Shown here piece after piece: positions 24,301-32,036 of a stretch of DNA of 64,000 bases; position 1 is the stretch's first letter; the number at the start of each line of letters is the position of its first letter. Position numbers and translations under genes: made by a program. The stretch lies in assembly GCA_964532485.1 (NCBI GenBank), contig CAZHKE010000003.1:1-64000 (forward strand), read 5' to 3'. Under the pieces are notes generated by a model, which saw only the letters and a program-made list of their open reading frames with translations, searched no databases and had not been told where the DNA came from. The DNA is from DATBSK01 sp964532485. GTDB lineage: Bacteria > Actinomycetota > Acidimicrobiia > IMCC26256 > PALSA-555.

Positions 24301-25659
24301 TCAGAGGCTGGCGATCAGCCGCTCGACGCGCTCGTCGCGCGCCTTGAACGGGTCCTTGCACAGCACGGTTCGCTGGGCCTGATCGTTCAGCTTCAGGTGG
24401 ACCCAGTCGACCGTGTAGTCGCGCTTGCGCTCCTTGGCGCGCTTGATGAATGCACCGCGCAGGCGTGCCCGGGTCGTCTGCGGCGGTGTCGTCACCGCGG
24501 TCTCGATCTGGTCGTCTGTCGCGGTGCGATCGATCTGCCCCCGCCGCTCGAGCAGGTAGTAGAGCGAGCGCGACCGCGTCACGTCGTGGTACGAGAGATC
24601 GACGAGCGCGATGCGCGGGTGCGTGAGCGGCAGGTCATGACGCTCCCGGTACGCCTCGATCAGGTGGTACTTCACCACCCAGTCGACCTCCGTGCGGAGC
24701 TTGAGCGGGTCGCTCTCGAGGTGGGTCATGACGTGCTCCCACATCTCGAGCGCTTGCTGCTCGAGCGGCGAGAGCCCGTACTTCTTGGCGAACTTCAGCG
24801 CGCGGTTCAGGTACTCGGCCTGCACCTCCACCGCCGACAGCTCCCGGCCGTTGGCCAGCCGGATGCGGCGCCGGCACGTCATGTCGTGGCTGATCTCACG
24901 GATGGCACGGATCGGGTTCTCGAGCGAGAGGTCGCGCCACGGCGCACTGTCTTCCTCGAGCATGCGCAGCAGGATCGACGCGGTCCCGAGCTTCAGGAAC
25001 GTGGTGTACTCCGACATGTTCGAGTCGCCGACGATGACGTGGAGCCGACGGAACCGCTCGGCGTCGGCATGCGGCTCGTCGCGGGTGTTGATGATCGGCC
25101 GCGAGCGCGTCGTCGCGCTCGAGACCCCCTCCCAGATGTGCTCCGCCCGCTGCGAGATGCAGTACATCGCGCCCCGCGCAGTCTGGAGCACCTTACCGGC
25201 CCCCGCGTAGACCTGGCGCGTGACGAGGAACGGGATCAGGACGTCGGTGAACTTCGTGAAGTCGCCGTCGCGCTCGACGAGGTAGTTCTCGTGGCAACCG
25301 TACGAGTTGCCGGCGGAGTCGGTGTTGTTCTTGAAGAGGAAGACCTCGCCCCGGATTCCTTCCTCGCGGAGGCGCTGCTCGGCGCTGCGGACGAGGCCTT
25401 CGAGGATCCGCTCCCCTGCCTTGTCGTGGACGACGAGGTCGCCGATCGAATCGCATTCCGGCGTGGCGTACTCGGGGTGGCTGCCGACGTCGAGGTAGAG
25501 CCGGGCACCGTTCTCGAGGAACACGTTGCTGGAGCGCCCCCACGAGACGACTCGACGGAACAGGTATCGCGCGACCTCGTCGGGGCTGAGCCGACGTTGG
25601 CCACGCAGCGTGCACGTGACGCCGTACTCGTTCTCGATGCCGAAGATGCGCCGTTCCAC
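24301..25659 (-). CDS. pafA: Pup-protein ligase PafA
   Basis: PafA links the C-terminal glutamate of Pup to lysines of target proteins using ATP. The 452 residues match the usual length. Conserved features are the metal-binding Glu in FGIENEYGVT (4-13), the catalytic-loop LDVGSHPEYATPECD near 60-75, and KNNTDSAGNSYGCHENYL near 115. GTG 25659 is chosen because it gives the family-standard opening RRIFGIENEYG. It shares its fold with Dop at 29425-30936. Confidence 0.96.
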   Translation of the reverse strand: MERRIFGIENEYGVTCTLRGQRRLSPDEVARYLFRRVVSWGRSSNVFLENGARLYLDVGSHPEYATPECDSIGDLVVHDKAGERILEGLVRSAEQRLREEGIRGEVFLFKNNTDSAGNSYGCHENYLVERDGDFTKFTDVLIPFLVTRQVYAGAGKVLQTARGAMYCISQRAEHIWEGVSSATTRSRPIINTRDEPHADAERFRRLHVIVGDSNMSEYTTFLKLGTASILLRMLEEDSAPWRDLSLENPIRAIREISHDMTCRRRIRLANGRELSAVEVQAEYLNRALKFAKKYGLSPLEQQALEMWEHVMTHLESDPLKLRTEVDWVVKYHLIEAYRERHDLPLTHPRIALVDLSYHDVTRSRSLYYLLERRGQIDRTATDDQIETAVTTPPQTTRARLRGAFIKRAKERKRDYTVDWVHLKLNDQAQRTVLCKDPFKARDERVERLIASL

Positions 25660-25700
25660 GACGTCAGCGTACCGGCCGACCCGACCGGCCCTCGCTCCAC

Positions 25701-26252
25701 CTAGCCGCTCACGATCGTCACCACGCCGTTGCACGACTTCTCGTCGTCGAGCGCGGCGATCACCTCCTGGTCCTTGAGCTTCTTGAACGGGTCGGATGGC
25801 TTCGTGTCGACCTCCGAGAGCGCCGTCTCGTACGTGGAGATGTCGGTCGAGAACGTGGCTCCGTTCGGATCGGCAGCCTGCAGTGCCGCGAGCGCGTCAG
25901 CGATCTCCTTCGACACCTCGTCGAGGTTCCTCGCGAACAGCTTCGAGATCTTCTTGCCGTCCTCGACCCGCGGCGACACCTTCGTGAGCTTGGCCTGCAG
26001 CGTGTCGACCTTCGTGCCGAGCTCGCTCGCGGCGGTCGCGACCGCAGCCTGGAACCCGGCCGGATCCGCGGGGATCTCCGCGTACGTGGTGTTGTACGCC
26101 TGCTCGGCGTCGCCCAGCGACTGGTAGGCACCGCAGAGGGTCTTGGCGTACCGCTTGGTCGACACCTCCTTGGCGACCGCCACGGTCGCGAAGGCGGCGA
26201 CGAGCACCGCGGCGAGCACTCCCGTCACGGTGATCCTCACTGTCCGGCGCAT
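25701..26252 (-). CDS. Secreted helical protein, paralogue of 26372-26914
   Basis: The 183-residue protein has a clear signal peptide (RRTVRITVTGVLAAVLV, cleavage near AVAKEVS). The mature part is helical, with YAKTLCGAYQSL near the start and EKSCNGVVTIVSG at the end, so two cysteines could bridge its ends. It shares with its neighbour the KEVS start, a KVSPRVEDGKK-like turn, the ADPNGATFS segment and the DPFKKLKDQEV motif. I do not recognise a family. A good ribosome binding site (GAGGACGGGGG) precedes ATG 26252. It lies directly upstream of pafA. Confidence 0.75.
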   Translation of the reverse strand: MRRTVRITVTGVLAAVLVAAFATVAVAKEVSTKRYAKTLCGAYQSLGDAEQAYNTTYAEIPADPAGFQAAVATAASELGTKVDTLQAKLTKVSPRVEDGKKISKLFARNLDEVSKEIADALAALQAADPNGATFSTDISTYETALSEVDTKPSDPFKKLKDQEVIAALDDEKSCNGVVTIVSG

Positions 26253-26320
26253 CCCCCGTCCTCGCTGCTCGTCGACCGGCATCAGCCAGAGCGTACCGAC
26301 CGAGATGTCGCCGGACGCGC

Positions 26321-26350
26321 CGGGGCCCCGCGACGTCGCGCGGGGCCCCG
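26321..26350 (-). terminator. Strong GC hairpin between the two secreted paralogues
   Basis: CGGGGCCCCGCG (26321-26332) pairs with CGCGGGGCCCCG (26339-26350) across a 6-base loop. It stands 20 bases after the stop of the gene at 26372. No T-run follows, as is usual for high-GC actinobacterial terminators. It could end or weaken transcription before the second paralogue. Confidence 0.6.
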
Positions 26351-26371
26351 AGCTTCGCCGATGTCGCTGCG

Positions 26372-26914
26372 CTACCCGCCGTAGACCGTGACGATGTCCT
26401 CGCACGACGGCTCGTCACCGAACGCGCCCAGGAGGTCCTGGTTGTCGCTCAGCTTCGAGAAGGGGTCGTCGACGCCGATGCTCGCGTTCTGGATCGCGAC
26501 ACCCAGGACCGTCACATCAGCAGTGAAGGCCGGGCTCGTCGGGTCGGCCGCGGCGAACTCGTCGCGCGCGTCCTGGAACTTCCCGGTCAGCTCGTTCAGG
26601 TACTTGTTGAACAGCTTCTTCACCTTCTTGCCGCCGTCCTCGGGCGACAGCTTCTTCAGCTTGGCGGCGGTGCCGTCGAGCGAGTCGATGAGCGCATCGA
26701 CGGATGCCAGCGTCTCGGACTGGTAGGTCGCCGGGTCGTCGGTGGTCGAGGGCTCGAGCTGGTCGATGTCCGCGAGGACCGCGTTCACGCCGCCGCAGAC
26801 CTTCTTGGCGTACTTCTCGTTCGACACCTCCTTGGCGCTCGCGACACCCGCGGTCGCAACCGCGAGCATCACACCGATCGTCACAGCGGCAAGGCCGCGA
26901 AGGACCGCTCTCAC
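26372..26914 (-). CDS. Secreted helical protein, paralogue of 25701-26252
   Basis: The 180-residue protein has a signal peptide (core LAAVTIGVMLAVATAG, cleavage near VASAKEVS). Its mature part aligns with the neighbouring paralogue: EKYAKKVCGGV, KLSPEDGGKKVKKLF, FAADPTSPAFTAD, DPFSKLSDNQD, and a closing PSCEDIVTVYGG. Single cysteines near both ends are kept. No lipobox is present. The function is unknown. GTG 26914 follows GAGGAG at a good distance. With the second copy it forms a tandem pair between prcA and pafA, which I do not know from other Pup loci. Confidence 0.75.
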   Translation of the reverse strand: MRAVLRGLAAVTIGVMLAVATAGVASAKEVSNEKYAKKVCGGVNAVLADIDQLEPSTTDDPATYQSETLASVDALIDSLDGTAAKLKKLSPEDGGKKVKKLFNKYLNELTGKFQDARDEFAAADPTSPAFTADVTVLGVAIQNASIGVDDPFSKLSDNQDLLGAFGDEPSCEDIVTVYGG

Positions 26915-27040
26915 ATCTCACTCCTCGGGTCGTCGGGTACGTCCGTTCTCGGCGACCCGTCTGTCGAAGTACTGAGTATCACCTACTCGTCGCGCCCGCA
27001 CCCGGACGATCCAAGACGAGACGAGGCGTACGCTGGCGCG

Positions 27041-27400
27041 GTGGTGCCAATGCGCCAGCTCACGTGGGTGAGCGGGTCCTTCCCCGCCCACCTCCTCGCG
27101 GCCCGGTTGCAGTCGGAGGGCATCGACGTACAGCTCCGAGGTGCGGTCGACGGGTCGTACGGGCTCACGGTCGGCTCCATGGCCCGAGTCGACCTGTGGG
27201 TCCCAGAGGACCAGCTCGAGGACGCCGCCCTCGTGATGCTCGCCGGCGAGGTCGACGAGGTGATGGCGGCGCCGAGCGAGTGGGGCGAGGCGGGTGTCCA
27301 GCCGCGTCGGACGCGGCGCTGGCACCCATGGGTGGCCACGGTGCTGCTCGTCACCGCCGGACTCGCTCCCGTGCTGGTCTGGGCGCTCGATCGGGCCTGA
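27041..27400 (+). CDS. DUF2007-like protein with C-terminal membrane helix
   Basis: The 119-residue protein has an N-terminal domain of about 70 residues with LTWVSGSFPAHLLAARLQSEGI and VDLWVPEDQLEDAALVML, the pattern of DUF2007 putative signal-transducing proteins. A basic stretch (RRTRRW) then leads into a transmembrane helix (about 98-115). Starts at GTG 27041 or ATG 27050 are both possible. It is the only + strand gene in this part and runs into the 3' end of prcA with three bases between stops. Confidence 0.65.
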   Translation: MVPMRQLTWVSGSFPAHLLAARLQSEGIDVQLRGAVDGSYGLTVGSMARVDLWVPEDQLEDAALVMLAGEVDEVMAAPSEWGEAGVQPRRTRRWHPWVATVLLVTAGLAPVLVWALDRA

Positions 27401-27403
27401 CGG

Positions 27404-28090
27404 CTACTGCGCAGCCAGGATGCCGTCGAGCTCCGAACCGCGCACGCGCTGGAACGCGCGTCGCTCCTTCGCGCGATCGAGGAACGCGACCTCGAGCTGC
27501 CCGGCCGCGAGCGTCGCGCCGTCGGCGCCGCCCACCACCTCGGCTCCCAGGCGCATGGCGTCGTCACGGGCAAGGCCGGCCTCGTAGCGCTGCTCGAGCA
27601 CGTCGGCGATGGCGTCGGCCTGTCCTCCGAGGACCGTGGAGCCCTCCTCGTCCATGACGGTGCCGTCGTAGAGGATGTGGAAGAGCTCGTCGTCGGCGGG
27701 ACCGGTGCCGACTTGCGCCACGAGGATCTCGACCTCGTACGGCTTCATCTCGTGCGTGAAGACCTGCCCGAGCGTCTGCGCATATGCGTTTGCCAACGAA
27801 CGCGCGTTCACGTCCTCGCGCGCGAACGAGTACCCCTTCATGTCGGCCTGGCGCACACCAGCGATGCGCAGCATCTCGAACTCGTTGTACTTGCCGACGC
27901 CCGCGAACGCGATGCGGTCGTAGATCTCGCTGATCTTGTAGAGGGTGCGCGAGGGGTTCTCGGCGACGATCACGATCCCCTCGACGGCGCTCATGGCGAC
28001 GAGGCTTCGCCCACGAGCGATGCCCTTGCGCGCGTAGTCGGCGCGGTCCTTCATCACCTGCTCGGGCGAGACGTAGAAGGGCATCGTCAT
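27404..28090 (-). CDS. prcA: Proteasome subunit alpha
   Basis: PrcA forms the outer rings of the 20S proteasome and gates entry. The 228-residue protein begins MPFYVSPEQVMKDRADYARKG, the N-terminal gate typical of actinobacterial alpha subunits, followed by GRSLVAMSAVEGIVIVAEN and KISEIYDRIAFAGVG. There is no catalytic threonine, as expected. ATG 28090 overlaps the prcB stop as ATGA; a second ATG lies six bases later. Confidence 0.95.
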   Translation of the reverse strand: MTMPFYVSPEQVMKDRADYARKGIARGRSLVAMSAVEGIVIVAENPSRTLYKISEIYDRIAFAGVGKYNEFEMLRIAGVRQADMKGYSFAREDVNARSLANAYAQTLGQVFTHEMKPYEVEILVAQVGTGPADDELFHILYDGTVMDEEGSTVLGGQADAIADVLEQRYEAGLARDDAMRLGAEVVGGADGATLAAGQLEVAFLDRAKERRAFQRVRGSELDGILAAQ

Positions 28091-28902
28091 AGGCCTGCAC
28101 CCTCTTCGCGCCCGCCCAGGACCGCCTCCGCGCGTGCTTCGATGGCGTCGTCGTCGAGCGACGTGTAGCCCGTCGCGTCGATGGTCGCGACGGTCGGAAA
28201 GATGCGGCGCACCAGATCGGGGCCTCCCGTCGCGGCATCCTCGTCGGCCGCCGCGAACAGCGCGCGCAGCGAGAGGTCGACGCAGTCGTCGCGGGTGATC
28301 TCCTCGATCCACGAAGCCTTGATCCAGTTGCGCGCGTGCACGCCGCCCGAGCCGTTGGCCTGGAAGTCGAGCTCTTCGTACTTGCCACCGGTGACGTCGA
28401 AGCTGAACACGCGACCGCGCTCGCGCCGCTCGTCGAATCCGGCGAAGAGCGGAACCACCACGAGCCCGCGCATCGCCGCCGGCAGGTTGGTGCGCACCAT
28501 CAACGCGAGCTGGTTTGCCTTGCCCTCGAGCGAGAGCTGCTCGCCCTCGATCTTCTCGTAGTGCTCGAGCTGGGTCTGGAACAGCCGCACCATCTGCACC
28601 GCCGGCCCTGCGGCCCCGGCGATCGCGACTCCCGAGGTGTCGTCGGCCGGGAACACCTTCTCGATGCGACGGCTCGCGATCGACATCCCCGACGTCGCCC
28701 GCCGGTCGCCGGCGAGCACGACGCCCCCTGCGAAGCGGATCGCGACGATCGTCGTGCCTTGTGTGATCTCGGGGACCATCGCCTCGGTCACCGCCTGCTG
28801 GGCGACGGTCGGCGCCTCTGGGGACGTGCGCGCCAGCAGGTCGGCGAACGATGCTCCCGGGTCGGCCCCGGGCGTGAAGAACGGCAGCGGCGAGTCGTTC
28901 AT
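28087..28902 (-). CDS. prcB: Proteasome subunit beta, catalytic
   Basis: PrcB carries the proteolytic site of the 20S core. The 271-residue precursor has a 49-residue propeptide; self-cleavage before Thr50 (TQG-TTIVA) would give the active N-terminal threonine. GVVLAGDRRATSG holds the conserved Asp and IEKVFPADD the Lys needed for catalysis. IAGAAGPAVQ follows. The order pup, prcB, prcA on one strand is the standard actinobacterial one. Confidence 0.96.
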   Translation of the reverse strand: MNDSPLPFFTPGADPGASFADLLARTSPEAPTVAQQAVTEAMVPEITQGTTIVAIRFAGGVVLAGDRRATSGMSIASRRIEKVFPADDTSGVAIAGAAGPAVQMVRLFQTQLEHYEKIEGEQLSLEGKANQLALMVRTNLPAAMRGLVVVPLFAGFDERRERGRVFSFDVTGGKYEELDFQANGSGGVHARNWIKASWIEEITRDDCVDLSLRALFAAADEDAATGGPDLVRRIFPTVATIDATGYTSLDDDAIEARAEAVLGGREEGAGL

Positions 28903-28929
28903 GAGCGAATCGAGCCTACCCGGAGGGTC

Positions 28930-29130
28930 TCACCCCACCCGCAGGGCCTGCGCGCGATCCCGTGCGAACGACCCCAGGTCAGACTCGGCGGCGCGGTCGT
29001 TGCACTCGTTGCAGCGGGAGAGCCTGCCGTCCTTCGTTCGCCGGTTGCGCAAGAAGGAGCTGACCGGCTTCCACTCGCGGCCGTCGGCGCATCGCTTCGT
29101 CCTCGAAGCGCATGCGCTGCGTGCGACTGA
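28930..29130 (-). pseudogene. Possible small zinc-finger gene lacking a start, perhaps frameshifted
   Basis: Between pup and prcB one minus frame is open for 66 codons and reads RTKRCADGREWKPVSSF, FLRNRRTKDGRLSRCNECND, then stops at 28930. The C...C spacing, KPxxxF and NRRTKDG pattern recalls small zinc-binding or HNH-type proteins. The frame has no ATG, GTG or TTG after its upstream stop at 29131. An ATG at 29113 (MRFEDEA) lies in another frame, so a single base error or real frameshift near 29095 would join it. I cannot tell pseudogene from sequencing error. Confidence 0.4.
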
Positions 29131-29168
29131 TCAAGCGGGTCAGCCCCGGAGGGGGGAGCCGGATGAGA

Positions 29169-29369
29169 TCACTCGCCCCCCTTCTGGACATATGACTTGA
29201 CGAAGTCCTCGGCGTTCTCCTCGAGGACCTCGTCGATCTCGTCCAGAAGGTCGTCGAGCTCGCCCTTGAGCTTCTCGCCGCGCTCGGACGGCGCGGCCGT
29301 GACCTCGTCCGCTTCTTCGTCGACGCGCTCCTTGGGCGTTCGACGCTCCCTGCGCTGCTGCTCGGGCAT
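29169..29369 (-). CDS. pup: Prokaryotic ubiquitin-like protein Pup
   Basis: Pup is attached to proteins to mark them for the proteasome. This copy has 66 residues, is acidic and helical in its middle (KLKGELDDLLDEIDEVLEE), and ends FVKSYVQKGGE. The last residue is already glutamate, so no deamidation by Dop is needed before ligation by PafA. Dop lies just upstream and PrcB downstream. Confidence 0.97.
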   Translation of the reverse strand: MPEQQRRERRTPKERVDEEADEVTAAPSERGEKLKGELDDLLDEIDEVLEENAEDFVKSYVQKGGE

Positions 29370-29424
29370 CGTTCTCGTCGACCTCCTTCGTGGGTGGGGT
29401 CGGGCTTCGGGCCGGGTGGGCGAG

Positions 29425-30936
29425 CTAGGACGCCAGCCGGGCGACGAGCTCGGCGGGCGTCGTGGCGGTGGCGAACAAGTCCTCGACGTGGGCCTTGCTG
29501 CCGCGCAGCGGCTCCATCATCGGGATCCGCTTGAGCGGGTCGCCACCCACGTCGAGGATGATGCTGTCCCAGTTTGCCGCAACCACGGCGTCGGGCCAGC
29601 GAGCGAGGCAGCCGCCCCGGAACCACGCCCGGGTGCTCTCGGGAGCCTCGGTCGTCGCCGTCATGACCTCGTCCTCGGTGGTGAGGCGTTCGACCTTGCC
29701 GGTGCGCACGAGCCGCTCGTAGAGCGACCGCTCGGCACGCACGTCGTGGTACTGGAGGTCGAGCAGCGCGAGCTTCGGGTCGCCCCACTCGAGTCCATCA
29801 CGCCCGGCGAACGCGTCGAGCAGTGAGCGCTTGGCGACCCAGTCGAGCTGGCCGGACAGCGTCGACGGGTCGCGCTCGAGCTCGCCGAGCACGTGCTCCC
29901 ACCGAGCGAGGACGTCGCCGCCGACGGTCTCGCCACCGCACATCGCGAGACCGGTCTCGTCGGCGTACTTCTGCGCGAGCCGCAGGTACTCCCACTGCAC
30001 CTCGACCGCGGTCATGCGCGCGCCGTCCGCGAGCTCGACGGTCGCCTTGCACGTCGGGTCGTGCGACACCGTGCGCATCGCCGGCACCGGCCCGACGATC
30101 GAGTAGTCCTTGCGGCCACCCTGGCCAGCCGCGGCCTCGAAGAAGTCGTCCTCGATCATCGCGAGGACGATCGCCATCGTGCCGACCTTGAGGTACGTCG
30201 CGACCTCGCAGAGGTTCGCGTCACCTGCGATGACGTGCAGCCGCCGGTAGAGCTGCGGGTCGGCATGCGGCTCATCGCGAGTGTTGACGATCGGTCGCTT
30301 GAGCGTGGTCTCGAGTCCGACCTCCTCCTCGAAGAAGTCCGCTCGCTGGCTGAGCTGGAAGTCGACCGGCGCCGCGCCGTTCTCCGAGCCGACCTTGCCG
30401 GCACCGGTGAAGACCTGCCGGGTCACGAACCAGGGCAGCAGGTGGCGCACGAGGCTTGCGAACGGGACCGCCCGGTCGACGAGGTAGTTCTCGTGCGTCC
30501 CGTAGCTGTTGCCCTTGCCGTCGGAGTTGTTCTTGTAGACGACGACCTCCTGCCCCGGCTCCAGGAGCCGCCGGGCTGCCTGCATGGAGCGGCCCAGCAC
30601 CCGCTCCCCTGCCTTGTCGGCGACGACGAGCTCGAGCGCGTCGGCACACTCGGGCGTCGAGTACTCGGGGTGGGCGTGGTCGACGTAGTAGCGGGCACCG
30701 TTGGTGAGCACGGTGTTCACCAGATGCGTCTCGATCTCGGGCGGCTGCGCGCCCTCGCGCACCATCCCGCGGGCGTCACGGTCTGGCGACTCGTCGTCGA
30801 AGTCCCAGCCCACCCGGTGGTGCTCCACGTAGCCGTTGATCAGCATCGACGAGGCCAGCACCGGGTTCGCGTCGGCCGCGCCACGCAGGACGACGCCGTA
30901 TTCGGTCTCGATCCCGCACACCTTGGGGACGGCCAT
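29425..30936 (-). CDS. dop: Depupylase / Pup deamidase Dop
   Basis: Dop removes Pup from substrates and in some species deamidates Pup. The 503 residues are the normal length. It has the Glu of CGIETEYGV (6-14), the Dop-specific insertion after it (about 40-80), the catalytic-loop YVDHAHPEYSTPE near 95, and KNNSDGKGNSYGTHENYL. ATG 30936 gives the standard AVPKVCGIETEYG opening. Because Pup here ends in Glu, only depupylase activity should be required. Confidence 0.96.
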   Translation of the reverse strand: MAVPKVCGIETEYGVVLRGAADANPVLASSMLINGYVEHHRVGWDFDDESPDRDARGMVREGAQPPEIETHLVNTVLTNGARYYVDHAHPEYSTPECADALELVVADKAGERVLGRSMQAARRLLEPGQEVVVYKNNSDGKGNSYGTHENYLVDRAVPFASLVRHLLPWFVTRQVFTGAGKVGSENGAAPVDFQLSQRADFFEEEVGLETTLKRPIVNTRDEPHADPQLYRRLHVIAGDANLCEVATYLKVGTMAIVLAMIEDDFFEAAAGQGGRKDYSIVGPVPAMRTVSHDPTCKATVELADGARMTAVEVQWEYLRLAQKYADETGLAMCGGETVGGDVLARWEHVLGELERDPSTLSGQLDWVAKRSLLDAFAGRDGLEWGDPKLALLDLQYHDVRAERSLYERLVRTGKVERLTTEDEVMTATTEAPESTRAWFRGGCLARWPDAVVAANWDSIILDVGGDPLKRIPMMEPLRGSKAHVEDLFATATTPAELVARLAS

Positions 30937-30991
30937 GCCCCCCAGGTTACCGGCGAGCACCACCACCACCGACGTGCCTACTGTCGAGCCG

Positions 30992-31339
30992 GTGACGGTG
31001 TCGATCACACTCGACTGCAACGATCTCGAGGTGCAGACGGCCTTCTGGGAGTCGGCACTCGGCTACCGAGCCGTTGAGCGGGCAGCGATCCAGTGCGTGC
31101 TCGCACCTGCCGACCTCGAAGGTCCGCGCCTGTACCTGAACCTGGTGCCCGAGCACAAGTCCGTGAAGAACCGCATGCACCTCGACTGGGAGGTCGACGA
31201 CATCGAGGCCGAGGCGACACGCCTCGAGGCGCTCGGGGCGCATCGAATGCACCGCGACGTGGCGCCAGGCAGCGAGTGGATCACGATGCAGGATCCCGAG
31301 GGGAACGAGTTCTGCGTCTGTCACGACGACGGCGACTGA
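30992..31339 (+). CDS. Glyoxalase/VOC superfamily protein
   Basis: The 115-residue protein fits a single VOC domain: SITLDCNDLEVQTAFWESALGY at the start and MQDPEGNEFCVC at the end, with a central HLDWEVDD. The Glu/His positions that bind metal in enzymes are partly present. The substrate is unknown. GTG 30992 is chosen because it starts the domain exactly; the long upstream open frame is antisense to dop. It is divergent from dop. Confidence 0.72.
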   Translation: MTVSITLDCNDLEVQTAFWESALGYRAVERAAIQCVLAPADLEGPRLYLNLVPEHKSVKNRMHLDWEVDDIEAEATRLEALGAHRMHRDVAPGSEWITMQDPEGNEFCVCHDDGD

Positions 31340-31382
31340 AATCGGTTGCCGCGTCGACGGTCTCGACACCACGATCATCGTC

Positions 31383-32036
31383 GTGACCACCGAGCTGCCG
31401 CTGACCGACGCGACCCGTCTGCGCCGCAAGCCCGAGCGCGGGGATCGCCACCGCGACACGATCCACGCGGTCATCGACGAGGCGCTCGTCGCGCACGTCG
31501 GCTTCGTCGTCGACGACCAGCCGTTCGTCATCCCCATGACCTACGGACGCGACGGCGACGTGCTCTACCTCCACGGATCGGTGGCCAACCGAACGCTGCG
31601 CGCCCTCGACACAAGCCCTCGGGTCTGCGCGACGTTCACCCTGTTGGACGGGCTGGTCCTGGCCCGGTCGCACTTCCACCACTCGATGAACTATCGGTCC
31701 GTCGTGCTCCTCGGCACCGCCCGACGCGTCCGCGACGCGGCCCGGTGCCGACGCGCGCTCGGGTGCATCGTCGACCATGTCGTCCCCGGCAGGACCAGCG
31801 AGGCGAGGCCGCCCTCGGACGCCGAGCTGCGCCAGACCGCGGTCGTCGAGCTCCCGATCGAGGAGGCCTCGGCGAAGGTCCGCACCGGCGGTCCCGTCGA
31901 GGAGCCGGCCGATCTCGAGCTGGACGTGTGGGCCGGCGTTATCCCCGTGCGGGCCGTGTTCGGACGACCGGAGGCGGACGGCCAGGGCCTCGACGCCGCG
32001 ACTCCCCCATCGGTGACGCGGTATGCGCGCCCCTGA
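31383..32036 (+). CDS. Pyridoxamine 5'-phosphate oxidase-like flavin-binding protein
   Basis: The 217-residue protein has the split-barrel pattern of flavin/F420-binding PPOX-like proteins: HAVIDEALVAHVGFVVDDQPFVIPM near 28-52, LYLHGSVANRTLRAL near 60, and SMNYRSVVLLGTA near 105. The cofactor may be FMN or F420; the window also encodes FbiC, so F420 is available. Start GTG 31383. It ends one base before the end of mpa on the other strand, so the two genes converge. Confidence 0.72.
   Translation: MTTELPLTDATRLRRKPERGDRHRDTIHAVIDEALVAHVGFVVDDQPFVIPMTYGRDGDVLYLHGSVANRTLRALDTSPRVCATFTLLDGLVLARSHFHHSMNYRSVVLLGTARRVRDAARCRRALGCIVDHVVPGRTSEARPPSDAELRQTAVVELPIEEASAKVRTGGPVEEPADLELDVWAGVIPVRAVFGRPEADGQGLDAATPPSVTRYARP

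Noticed and set aside
29425..30936. dop as a second pafA
   Set aside because: It has the Dop-type insertion after the ETEYG motif and 503 residues; pafA is at 24301-25659.
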